Source: Siphonodentalium dalli | Taxonomy: Eukaryota; Mollusca; Scaphopoda; Gadilida; Siphonodentaliidae | Length of the DNA stretch: 64,000 nt | NCBI GenBank assembly: GCA_032622095.1 | Contig: CP136063.1 | Coordinates: 82,873,980 to 82,937,979, forward strand | Direction of reading: 5' to 3' | Shown: one piece after another, positions 22,651-33,508 of the stretch | How positions within the stretch are numbered: position 1 is the stretch's first letter | Layout: each line of letters begins with the position of its first letter | Notes under the pieces: generated by a model | The model's database searches: none | What the model was told of the DNA's origin: nothing | What the model saw: only the letters and a program-made list of their open reading frames with translations | Program-made: the position numbers and the translations under genes

Positions 22651-25600
22651 TGCAGGCTCAGTTATTTCTTATTTTGGGCCGCGTTCAAACACTCACAAAC
22701 TTGTCTGACTTTTTTTGCAGTCATTTTGACACAGAAAGCTATAATGTGCCAAAAAAAACGAACACACAAATGCTTATTCAATGCATCCGTACCACAGTTA
22801 ACGACGTGATAATTAAACAAAAAACACGACCCATATGACATAACCAGATGCAGTATAGAACAAGATAGTGAACATTAAACGATGCACTGCTATGTAACAT
22901 ATAAAAATGACACCCGTGGGTGAATGCATGCACCTTATCGCATCAAAGATACAGATATACATGTGTGTATATATATACACGTAATTGTACCGCGTGTGAA
23001 CCTGTGCCCCTGCTATATGAGCTCGGTCCAGACATTTTAGTGATGTTATCACCATCCCCATGCACCCCTTCGACTTACACTGCCAAAAAGGATGTTCTTA
23101 TTTTGATAAAAAATATACTTAAAATAAGGACTATTTTCTTTGGGAGTGACACCAGAAGCTACTTCTTGATGACTTTTGAAAGTTGTTCATAATTATGCAT
23201 GCTTCTAAGTTAAGAAATGCAATTTTCTTATTGTTAAGAAAAAGACTTAATAAAATCAAACTCGAAAGAAACACTTTCTACGTAAATATATCGCTGACAA
23301 ATATATGCATGATTTACACTGGGGAATCAATTGGGATTTATTAGTTATTCCTGTTGTCTACATGAACAGATGGTTGGGTTGGGTTGGATGATAAAAAAAT
23401 TTTAAATTTTTTTTATTAGATTAGAGACATCTTTGCAATATATATAATTTCATCCGAGCTTTCATTCCTTCATTATAGTCAATTGTTTTGAAACTTGGCA
23501 CATAAATAATATTAACCACTATGGGAACCCACGCACCTGCAATTATGTATGGTTTGACTTATGTATTTTTTGTAGAGTTATCCCCCTTTTGTTAATTAGA
23601 AATATAAGGCAACATCGGGGGGGGGGGTTGTAATATAATTGCAGGAAGGTATGTCGGGGTTGGTGTGTGGTCCGGGAGGCCTAAAAAAAGCCATGTTCAC
23701 AACCTCATGCAAATTTGTTACTAATGACCTTGTATGTATATATTTGTATCAGTTTTAGAATAATGCAACTGGAAAAAAAATCATATAGTAATTTTGGTAT
23801 GAGACTACTTGAATCCTCCACAGTGACATAGGCTTGACATTTGTGATGTAAATGTCAACAAACTGTTAAACTGAAAAAAATCTGGTTGCAAATACATCTT
23901 GGTCAATGCTAAATCTTCTTAAACGGTAAACTTATATTGTTACTAATACTACATGGTATAACCATCAGCTATACCCATGATATTGTTTATACCTTAGTCG
24001 TGCGTTATAGAATCCACAAGACATTGATATGGTTTAATACCCAGGTTGACCTGCAAAACCATTTGTGTACGTTGATTACTGGAATCAAAATCAAATCGGG
24101 GGGGGGGGGGGGGGGGGGGCAACAACATAGTTAATTTTTCCCAAGCGTTTTTTTTTTGGTTAATTGTTTCAAACGTAATTGACATAAGTAGGAACCTATG
24201 CAAGTGCCATGGTGAGGTTAGTCAGTGTCATTTGAAAATATTTGTTAATCTTTTTTCGAATACAAATGTGCTAATGTTAATATGGCTACCTTAAAGGATA
24301 CCAGTCGTACTGTGGTGATATCCTTAGTCCCAATGGGACAGTCCCATTTCTATATTATAGTGTAATAAATACATGTAGTGTCTGCAGTTGGAATCATAAT
24401 TTCACTTGTACAAGATTTTACTATGGAAAAACAGAAAATGAAATTGAGCGGAATACAAATATTACAACACTTTACTAACCTTTTTTTCTTTTGAACAAAC
24501 CGAACTTGTCATAAGGCATTCCAGAGTCATTACAGAACCATTATCCTTAGAGTCAACATTAAACGATACACGCCTATATGTAAGATATCAAAATGACACC
24601 ACACGCGTGGTTGGCTACATCATGCACTTTACGCACCAAAGGTAGATAAAGTGTAACGGGTCTATAGTAACTATATCTCGTATAACGATCAGAATTAGAT
24701 GGAATTTATAAACCGTGTGATTTATGTATCCGAGTCAGTCGGAGGTGGGAATAATTGGTGTTCACAGTTAACCGTGGGTACGGGTGGTACTTCAAACACG
24801 CGAACAATTTACTAATTAGCAGACTTAACCTTGATATATAGCGCCGGTGAATGACATACGGTCAGTTAGAAAAGTGAAATATTCACTTGCAATCTCAGAA
24901 TTGATCATTATATTAGGTCATAGGTCATGTGCTTCTTTAATCCTCTATATACTAAATCAACATATACTCGTGCAAATAGGTTCATATTGGACTTAAATAT
25001 TCACATAGGTTCATATTGGACGGACTTGATTCTATATACCCGAGATTCCGTTGAATGACACTGACCGCAGTGAAAACACATTATATATAGAGAGCGTACG
25101 TGTAAGTCGTGTCCATGAAAAAAAAAGGTAGATTAAATAATGCCAATATTGGTGTATTTTGTATGGGATACTATTAGGGCCACTTCCTAATTGAGCTTCT
25201 GACGCGTACCGAAAGCGATAAAACGTGTGCCATTAGCCGTGCGCCAAAAGCGTCAGAAGAGCCAAAACATGCGACATTATGAATCACAATTTGGCACTTT
25301 CGGCGTGCGCCAAAACATGCGAGATTATTATTCAATAATTTCGTATGTAAATAGTCCCACATCGAACTGTTTTACAAAAAGCGTTTTATATCCACATGGA
25401 GCGTATATTGAAGTTAACTAATTAAATAGCCATTGACGGGTTGTTCACTTAGGAAATTTTCCTAATATGGAAAAAATGAAGAGCGCCTGTCTCACACGAT
25501 CTTTGCAGAAAGAGGAAAACATCTGATAAATTACTATGACTTCTGTAAATCCGTTTATGGAATACAAAGTCCGTGTATTAGTATATCAATAATTGTTCAG

Positions 25601-26039
25601 CCTATTTTGATCCCCGGAATGTCCATAAATGGATATAGAACTAGCCTCATCTCGAGGCTTGAAACTTAAGTGGGCCTTTAACCCTTTCTATATTCTAAAT
25701 ACTCATTAAGGATTAGTTCCCTTCGAGGGAGACTGTACCTAAATCAAGTCATGTATGGGACCAGAGCTCTTACTATACACTCAACAGAACATATCCAATA
25801 AAAGAATTAATATGAGTCAAGAATGAGAGCTAAATACACTCGCATACACAAAGAACCACTACACATATATAACAAGTTTTAACAACCTGATAATTATAAC
25901 AAAATGAGTAAAAAGCTTACGCCATTTACTCATTTTCATTATAAGTTTCATGTTGTTTTACATCGTTCATTTGGGTAGGCATACATTGGTGTATTTTGCA
26001 CTTCCATGACTCAAATTCATTTATCTCCAAATCTACATA
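22651..26039. other. AT-rich intergenic DNA with minor repeats
   Basis: No gene supported. Noted: a direct repeat of about 60-100 bp (CATTAAACGATRCAC ... AAAATGACACC) at 22870-22925 and 24555-24610; G runs at 23617-23627 and 24098-24119; CAAATAGGTTCATATTGGA at 24974 and 25010, recurring at 28814; GCGCCAAAA(C/G) words at 25230-25320; and a TTAACCCTTTCTATA fragment at 25678-25730. Confidence 0.5.
24098..24119 (+). repeat. Homopolymer G tract (22)
   Basis: Uninterrupted G run; a likely assembly-sensitive and G-quadruplex-prone site. Confidence 0.95.
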
Positions 26040-27330
26040 ATTAATTAGTTCAGCTAGCAGATATATCTCCAAATCATTAACAGATATCTCTTTATTAAAT
26101 GCTAAGCTATTAAACAGTAGTATTTTTGCACCAGATAAAAAACGTTATCCGCCAAGTGAGATATCGATATGTCACTTTTATCCATCCGCGCTAAATTAAA
26201 AGTGATTCGATACTAGATGTGTTAATTAAAATTAAAAGTGAGTGTTCGGTTGAAAAAATCGTAATATGTGATCAATTAAATTTTTTTGTTAAACATACTA
26301 TGTTAGCCCCTTTATCCCCCAACCAATCGGTCTGAAAAGTGGAACTATTTTTATATGCACAAGCTTATTGCCATGGCTGTGCTTGGGTATAGAATTTTGC
26401 ACTTTTTACCCTTCTTTCGAGTTGAGCCATGGGCCAAGTGGAGCATATATATATAATAAACAGAACATCTACACTTTTTGGTTGGATAATGTAATTATCT
26501 CATTCGTGATGACAAACAAAATTAATTTCCACTCGTGGCAGAACGATGCACTCGTTGAAATTAATTGTTTTTGTCATCACTCTTGGGATAATTCCCATAT
26601 CCAACAAAAAAGTGTAGATTTCCTGTATAAATCACTAGCAAATATATGTTAATAAACGAGGAGATATCTCGTAGTCAGTTGGAGATATATGTTAATGCTG
26701 TCGAATTGGAGATATACCCTAATCAATTAAGAGATATCTGCAATTTAGTTTCCGGTCAGAGAACACCAAGAAAGTATTTTTTTGTTTGTCAACCATTATT
26801 TGTTGAGAGAATATTTTATGAGTTCATTTCATAATGCTTATTAATAATCTGTGGAGGTTTATTGAGGGGCCCTTCATTCTCAGCCTGTTCCAGTGGAAAC
26901 TGTCGAATTGGAGATATCTCTTAATGATTTAGTGATATCTCCTAATTCAGTAGTATTAACACATACCTCCGTATGATTAAGATATATCTCCTCCTGAATT
27001 AACAGATATCTCTAACACACTAGCAGATATATGTTAATTGAATTAAGATATATCTCTAAATCATGCCATTTAGAGATATCTGCAAATGAATTAATAGATA
27101 TCTGCTAATGAATTGGAGATATCTGTCAAATCACGAGATATCTCCTATTGATTTGGAGGTACATGTTAATTGAATTAAGAAATATCTCCTCGACCATGTC
27201 GATTTAGAAATATCTCTAAATCGCTAGCAGATATATGTTAATTCACTAGGAGATATCTCTAAATCACTAGCAGATATCTGATAATTCATTAGGAGATATC
27301 TCTAAATCACTAGCAGATATCTGTAAATAG
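26040..27330. repeat. AGATATCT word array
   Basis: From 26040 to 26100 and especially 26645-27330, the palindromic words GGAGATATCTC, CAGATATCTG, AGATATATCTCC and CAGATATATG recur every 15-30 bases, joined by TAAATCACTAG, TTAATTGAATTA and similar linkers. There is no fixed period until 27228-27325, where GGAGATATCTCTAAATCACT followed by AGCAGATAT repeats three times. The array is split by a hairpin MITE. Confidence 0.85.
26467..26619. mobile_element. Hairpin MITE, 153 bp
   Basis: Complementary arms ATCTACACTTTTTGGTTGGA ... GACAAACAAAATTAATTTCC and GAAATTAATTGTTTTTGTCA ... AAAAAGTGTAGAT around a loop containing CACTCGTGGC...GCACTCG. It interrupts the AGATATCT array. Non-coding. Confidence 0.85.
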
Positions 27331-27414
27331 GGGATAAATAGAGGAACGACGCCCCATACATTATGTGCAACAAAAATATGTTGTGACTTTGTAAGATTTG
27401 TATAGTATATAGAA

Positions 27415-28184
27415 TTAAAGGTATACTCAGTCCGATCAGAATCGATTTATTGCAACAAAATAATGTTAACCACTGGCAACTATGGTATAAAATTACCAAA
27501 ACTTGTTATTCATCAACATTTTGTTCAACAAAATATGGCCGTATTATCACTAAAGTATCACGAAATTTGACCGTATTGCCACTTAATTTTAGAGTTATCC
27601 ATCTTCATCCGCAATTTTTTCCGACACCCACCGTTTGACGTGTTTCTGGGCTACATATTATTACACATCTCGAGAAATAACAAACTTCAAAAATCGATAT
27701 CTGATCACTCTGAGCTTTGATGGGTGGGTTCATCGACTCGAATCAAATATTGTTTACCCCCGAAGCCAAAGAAATGGTAATTTAGGAGCGTCTGATCAGA
27801 ATTAAAGCCTGTCGATTGGTATTTCATGTATTTGTCGATCTATCTTATAATCCATAATTGATTCCAAATTGTGTAGACATAATTTGGAGGTACAAATGAG
27901 CCATGTCCGATTAATGGTATTCGAAATATCCGACACAAAAAAGCCACTTGATTTTAGAGTTATCCATCTTCATCCGCAATTTGGTCCGAGAACGTCTTCT
28001 CGTCGACGTTTCAATGGGCCACTATAAGTATCGGTGTTGAAAAGTAATAGATTTCAAAAATCGATATCTGATCAATCTGAGCTTTGATGAGTGGGTTCCT
28101 CGACTCGAATCAAATATTTTGTGTTACCCCCGAAGCCAAGGAAATTGTAATTTGCAAGCGTTAAGTCGGATTATACACCTTTAA
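27415..28184. mobile_element. TIR element, TTAAAGGTACTCRATCCGAT family, long copy
   Basis: Left end TTAAAGGTATACTCAGTCCG, right end CGGATTATACACCTTTAA. A segment of about 240 bp (TTTTAGAGTTATCCATCTTC ... CCCCGAAGCCAA) occurs twice in direct orientation, near 27590-27780 and 27950-28140, so this copy has an internal duplication or is two nested copies. No coding capacity. Confidence 0.8.
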
Positions 28185-28361
28185 CCAAATGGTGGACAAT
28201 TATGCTTTGTCTGTTGATAGTTAATTATGTGTATTACGCGCGGATAACGCCCGTATATATATCATATTCCACCAATAAAAACTCGTGAACTGTTTGGTGT
28301 ACTGACCCGTTCTGACATGGAACTTTATAACATTTAACTAAGAAACATATTGTATTCCTCC

Positions 28362-28553
28362 AACCCCCGTTCCGCGGTTTAAGTGCTACAGTTCAAAGAT
28401 GTGGAGGTGCATTCCATATATGGAACTTTTTAATATTCATGATTCCATATATGGAATTCATGGCATGGAATGCACCTTAAGAACTTTGAGCTGTAGCACT
28501 TAAAGGAATGGGAGCTGGATGAATCCAATATGGCCGCGACTCAGTGATCTCAT
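28362..28553. mobile_element. MITE of the GCGGCCATATTGGAT family
   Basis: Right end GCTGGATGAATCCAATATGG plus CCGCGACTCAGTGATCTC. Arms pair through TTTAAGTGCTACAGTTCAAA / TTTGAGCTGTAGCACTTAAA. The centre carries TTCCATATATGGAA palindromes. The outermost left TIR is missing. Confidence 0.82.
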
Positions 28554-29564
28554 TTAATATAGAGTCTCCCATTCAGGCACGGAACGTACTTTGCACTCCG
28601 CATATTTCTATCAATCTGTAACACGATTGCAGGTAGTTGAGGTAACAATGCAGGGATGTTGTTCTTCAATATTTTTTTTCGAAACAGATTAACATTATCA
28701 TCCAAACATTAAATATAAAGGGGCCCAAGTTCGCTTGTAGTGGGTGATTGTGCAAAAATATAAAAGTATGTAAAACGTCACTACGAGAAGAACGTGGAGA
28801 ACAACATATCCTCGCACAAATAGGTTCATATTGGATTATTGTATTCTGAAATAAGCAGATAATGGACTCATATCCGTTATTCCGTTTGCAGGCTATGGAG
28901 AAATATATTAACTTTGGGTGATATATCGGTATTAAAACAAAGATTGTAGGTGTTCTCTATTTGTGTATATTGCCCTTTATATTATGCAACGTAGGCCTGC
29001 ATGGGTTTCTATATATATGAGGAAAATGCTTGCAAACAACGCACTGAAAACTTGCCAGTGTATGAACGTCCCTAACTTGGCCTAAGAGTATATAATGCAT
29101 ACATAACAATGGTTTTTGACATGTAAAATCTCATTTTGGAGAATTATTAATAATCAAAATATGAACAATCTAAAAAAAATCATATATATACTGATGATAT
29201 ATAGTTGCTTTACATACTTTTATATTTATTGCACATTTACTCACTGGGTCCCATTCACGTACCGTCATCTATCATCTCATCTTGAACCCCTCCACCCCGC
29301 CTCGGGCTTCAAAATGTACACTTGCATGTATCAAATTTACGCACATATATAGTATACACCCGCTATTGTCGGAGATAACTTCTATAGTTATATAGTTATA
29401 TAGACAAATTCCAGGTAAGTCGCTTGACATTTCAACAACTATATAATTATATATACACCCATACTGCTTCCGCGTTCCTTGATGATGCATAATCAGAACT
29501 TCGAAATGTTGCCGAACAACATGCTTTTCAAAACGAACTTTATTTTTTGGAAAGTCGTGTATAG
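28554..29564. other. AT-rich DNA, nothing identified
   Basis: No repeat family or splice-supported exon seen. Short TATAGTTATATAG palindromes occur at 29380-29455. Confidence 0.4.
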
Positions 29565-29740
29565 AAACATACTTTCCGCGCATTGTAATCCAATACTATT
29601 GCGTTCAATGGTTCAATGCATGCGCTCGAGTCCGAGCTCACCGCGATAACAATATATAGACATGTCGTTACCCCAAAAAAATGCATATACTTATATACCG
29701 GGAAAATATCCGCCTTTCTTTATTTGAAGACGAACCTGTC
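29565..29740. repeat. Duplicated block, copy 1 (partner 31188-31350)
   Basis: GTATAGAAACATACTTTCCG, CGCGATAACAA, TATACTTA and CCGCCTTTCTTTATTTGAAG occur in the same order in both copies, about 1.6 kb apart. Identity unknown. Confidence 0.7.
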
Positions 29741-30171
29741 TCATAAAGATAAAAGTATGTAATTAGAAGCGCTTCATTTGTCATATGATCCAGTATGATC
29801 CGAAGATTATTCTTCGCACAAGATGAGCAAGATGGGCATCGTATACTAAATGTGTGTGTGTGAGGGTGTGTGGGTGAGGGTGTGTGGGTGAGGGTGTGTG
29901 TGTCAGAGTTATGGAGGCACCCACTCAGTATGAGTGTTCATTGCTTCATATTTGCTTTGTTCTACAATAAAGTAAATATTGCCCGTATAATAACTATTTT
30001 CTTATTAAAGTTGTGTATGCTCGTCATTATGTGATGTCGTTCTGACATTTGAGAAAATTTCCCAAATCTGTTGTTGTTAATTTTTAATCGCACTGCAAAT
30101 GAATCCAACACAACTTACTGCACAACATGGCGACATCAACATTCTAAACAGTACCTCTCAGAGCAATACTT

Positions 30172-30444
30172 AACCCTTATATGGGGTTCATGACGGGAGT
30201 TACGCTGGTGCAGCATTAAAGATCTATGCCAGTGCATTTCTTATATAAGCAAGTCTCCCATATGGAGCATCGCATATATATAAGATAAATCACGGGCTTG
30301 CAAAGTCAAGGTAAATGTTCTTAGGCCAATGAATTATTTTATATAAGCGAGGCTCCCTATATATGGGAGACTAGCATATATATGAGAATGCATTGACGCA
30401 GGATTTGTGGAACATATCAGGAAGCTCCAGTCATGGAAGGGTTA
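30172..30444. mobile_element. MITE, AATGCATTCTCTTATATATG family
   Basis: Starts TAACCCTTATATGGGGTTCATGACGGG (with an insertion relative to the consensus) and ends CCAGTCATGGAAGGGTTAA. It has two diverged hairpin blocks with the usual linker CAAAGTCAAGGTAAATGTTC between them. Confidence 0.8.
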
Positions 30445-30766
30445 ATATGTGGTATGCGTTCGAAATTTAATTCAACCAGCACAGTCTATATATGATAAGG
30501 TTAATGCGTGCATTTAATAGTATATAGTATTAAATAGTCTCTATAATCACTATAAATCGCTCTTTAACATCCAATTAGCAACTGGCTAAATTATAATTAA
30601 CAACTGGCATCATTTAATAAATTATATCATCAAGAAAAAGGCTCTTTGAATTATAAAAACCACCCAATAGCTGTTTCCATTAAAATTTGAGATTGGAAAC
30701 AGACTCAGCAATGGGACATAATCGTGATATAAAAATCTTCTTTTAGATCGATTTTAGTATTACATA

Positions 30767-30926
30767 GAGAGTAACCAATTGGTTCCGAGAATTACGTTAA
30801 ATAATTCACGAGAAGTGAGAGACGTCGGTAAGAAACGAGTGAGCGTTAGCGAACGAGTTTCTTACCTAAACGTCTCTCGCCTCGAGTGAATGATTTACGT
30901 AATTCTCGGAACTAATGGATTACTCT
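30767..30926. mobile_element. Hairpin MITE, 160 bp
   Basis: Arms AGAGTAACCAATTGGTTCCG ... GAGAGACGTCGGTAAGAAAC and GTTTCTTACCTAAACGTCTC ... TAATGGATTACTCT around GAGTGAGCGTTAGCGAACGA. A single hairpin with about 80-bp arms. Confidence 0.87.
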
Positions 30927-31187
30927 ATTTATTACACTCCTACATCAATTTGGTTCGCCAAATACGATTAAAACACCCAGAATTAATGCATGAAAGTCCC
31001 GATGTGTAGAAAGATCAACCATCGAAAATTCAGTCTAGATCAGCAAGCGACGTAACGTCAATGACGTCGCCAAAAATGATATAATTCACTATAGTGACAT
31101 TACCAATTTTAATTAACGGCGTTTTCAAATGGAAATCGTGCATAGGAGTGAAATAAAAACTTTTCGTAATAAGTAACGATATACACA

Positions 31188-31350
31188 TGTATAGAAACAT
31201 ACTTTCCGTGTGTTATAATCCGAAGCTGCTCGCTTCAGTGTAAACAAGTCCAAACACAGCGATAACAAGACATATATACTTAATAATATCCCGCAAAATG
31301 AAGAATGTTTCAACAGACCCGCCTTTCTTTATTTGAAGATGAACCGGTCC
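31188..31350. repeat. Duplicated block, copy 2
   Basis: Same landmarks as 29565-29740. The 147-residue minus-strand frame at 31213-31656 spans it, has no recognisable domain and no support in the other copy, and is treated as chance. Confidence 0.65.
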
Positions 31351-32119
31351 GATATGTCGCACCTCTCGCCGAGGGCGAATGAAAATATAAATATTTATTC
31401 GAATGGAAATAATCACTGGAATGCACGTCTGTGGAACTGAGTCATAGCTTATGATATTCAATTGGCAAAAAATAGAAGTGATAGTTTGAAAGCTGCCCAC
31501 GAGGATTGAGACACGCGACTGATATGTGAGATATAACTTGGTCCATTTTTTTGCTTTGCTTCCCGTGGGAATAACTGTTAAGTTACAATATTTTATTGCA
31601 ATAACACCCCCTATGGGCAGTTGAAAACATATAACATATTCATAAATATAAACCATACAGTTATTAAACCCTTAATGTTAATTCAATCATCAATTGTTCA
31701 TATATACACAAGGGATAAACTATTTCGCTTTTCAAAGAAGGATCTGGTCATGCATGTCGCATGTGATATGTATCGTGTCAATGTGACTATTCTCCATTAC
31801 AATTTATAAAAATGAATATTTATTGGCATCTGTCATTCTACGGAAATTGTTATGCAATCGTCTATTGCTGTAGTTTAATATGATCATATTATATATACGC
31901 TAGCGTAATTAACGAACCAAGGCTAAACCACTCATATGAGTGTATCTGTAGCATTTAAACCAATTCTTATCAAAATCACATGTATAAGATTCACATGTAT
32001 GTGGATTATAAGTTATATTTCGTGGGGTAATTATAATTAGTTATATATGTTGTCGAGAGTGGAACTGAAACTAACCATTATATTACTTGGCGTGCTGGAG
32101 GAACTCCCCGCTTGAGATA

Positions 32120-32475
32120 CTCAGGCTAGATGAAGAAGAGTGTCAATTTCATAATGTTCATTTCATTCATAACATTCCATCATGTCGATTTCAACGACAT
32201 TCGACAAACAACGTCATCATGTAACTTTCCCCATTGACCGAATTCGCGTGGAACTGAATGTATCTTCTGCTTTGTTCATTGGTATGTTTTTTCGTTCTAT
32301 TCAAGAAAATAGGATATATATGGATTGCCAGATGCATATATGTACTATTCAGACTTGTGATAAAAATTAAATCCATATTAAATATTATGTTATTTCCTTT
32401 CGCAAAGTATAGTCTCGACAGAATCATGCAGTATCAACTGCTGTGCATCAGTTGGAAAATAAAGCTTTGAGATAG
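32120..32475. repeat. Duplicated block, copy 2 (partner 16030-16410)
   Basis: Aligns with 16030-16410 with many substitutions and small indels. Both end in TTGGAAAATAAAGCTTTG. The minus-strand frame that is open in copy 1 is disrupted here. Confidence 0.6.
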
Positions 32476-32802
32476 ACATATACATGTAGATCATGTTGTG
32501 ACAAATAAATGATTTATGACGTTTATATAAATAGGAGAATGTTGCACGTCGACTGATTTTGGTTGGCCTCTTGACAGCCGAGTACGACATTAATGTTGTA
32601 AGCCCACTGTTCTACTGTGCAACAAAAGTGGTCGCATCTCAAAAACATTGCTCCTCGTATTATGTAAAAAAAATTGGTGACGTCACAAAATCAGAACTGT
32701 GTGAAAAATATATTAGTATAAAATTATTAATAATCATGACTTGTATTCTATATTTTCTTAACCTGTACGCAGGATTCACCCCTCATTGGTGTTAACTGGT
32801 AC

Positions 32803-33024
32803 AAGCGATATCACTGAGTCGCGGCCATATTGGATTCATCCAGCCCTGTTCCGCGGCTTAGGTGCTACAGGTAAAAGATCTGGAGGTGCATTCCATATAT
32901 GGAACTTTTGAATATTCATAGTTCGATGTATGGAATTCATGAATAATAAAAAGATCCATATATGGAATGCCGCGGAACGGGGGCTGGATGAATCCAATAT
33001 GGCCGCGACCCAGTGATCTCGCTT
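32803..33024. mobile_element. MITE of the GCGGCCATATTGGAT family (best copy)
   Basis: Terminal inverted repeats AAGCGATATCACTGAGTCGC and GCGACCCAGTGATCTCGCTT, each followed by GGCCATATTGGATTCATCCA or its complement. The interior has CCATATATGGAA palindromes. Confidence 0.88.
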
Positions 33025-33147
33025 ATTCGCTATTCATGGGGTGGTTAGGGGAGAACACGTACCCCCTTAAGTGGCTGACCATCATGATACATCAAGCTTT
33101 TCACCTGTTGGATTTCCAACGGATATACAAATTTGTTTCTGACGACT

Positions 33148-33508
33148 TTAAAGGTACTCGATCCGATTAAGCACCCATATTATTTTCTTTGGCTTCAGGG
33201 GTAAAAAATATTGATTTTTGAAGTTTGTTATTTCTCGAGATGTGTACTAATAATTGCCCCAGAAACACTTATTCAAACGGACGAAGATGGATAACTCTAA
33301 AATCAAGTGGTAATAATAACGCAATTTTGGCCGAGACCATCCTTTTGACGGCGTGTTTCTGGGCCACAAACAATAGAAATAACAAAACTTCAAAAATTGA
33401 TATTTGAGCGTTGATGGGTAGGTTCCTCGACTCGAATCAATTATTTTTTACCCCCGAAGCCAAAGAAATAGTAATTTATGAGGGTCTGATCGGATTGAGT
33501 ACCTTTAA
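33148..33508. mobile_element. TIR element, TTAAAGGTACTCRATCCGAT family (complete)
   Basis: Ends TTTAAAGGTACTCGATCCGA and CGGATTGAGTACCTTTAA. Arms share TTTCTTTGGCTTCAGGGGTA / TACCCCCGAAGCCAAAGAAA, then TTTTTGAAGTTTGTTATTTC / complement. Non-coding. Confidence 0.87.

Noticed and set aside
29840-29910. GTGTGTGGGTGAGG repeats considered as telomere-like
   Set aside because: Short GT-rich microsatellite, not a TTAGGG-type array.
31213-31656. 147-codon minus-strand frame
   Set aside because: AT-rich, no domain, not preserved in the duplicated block at 29565-29740; plausible by chance in 64 kb.
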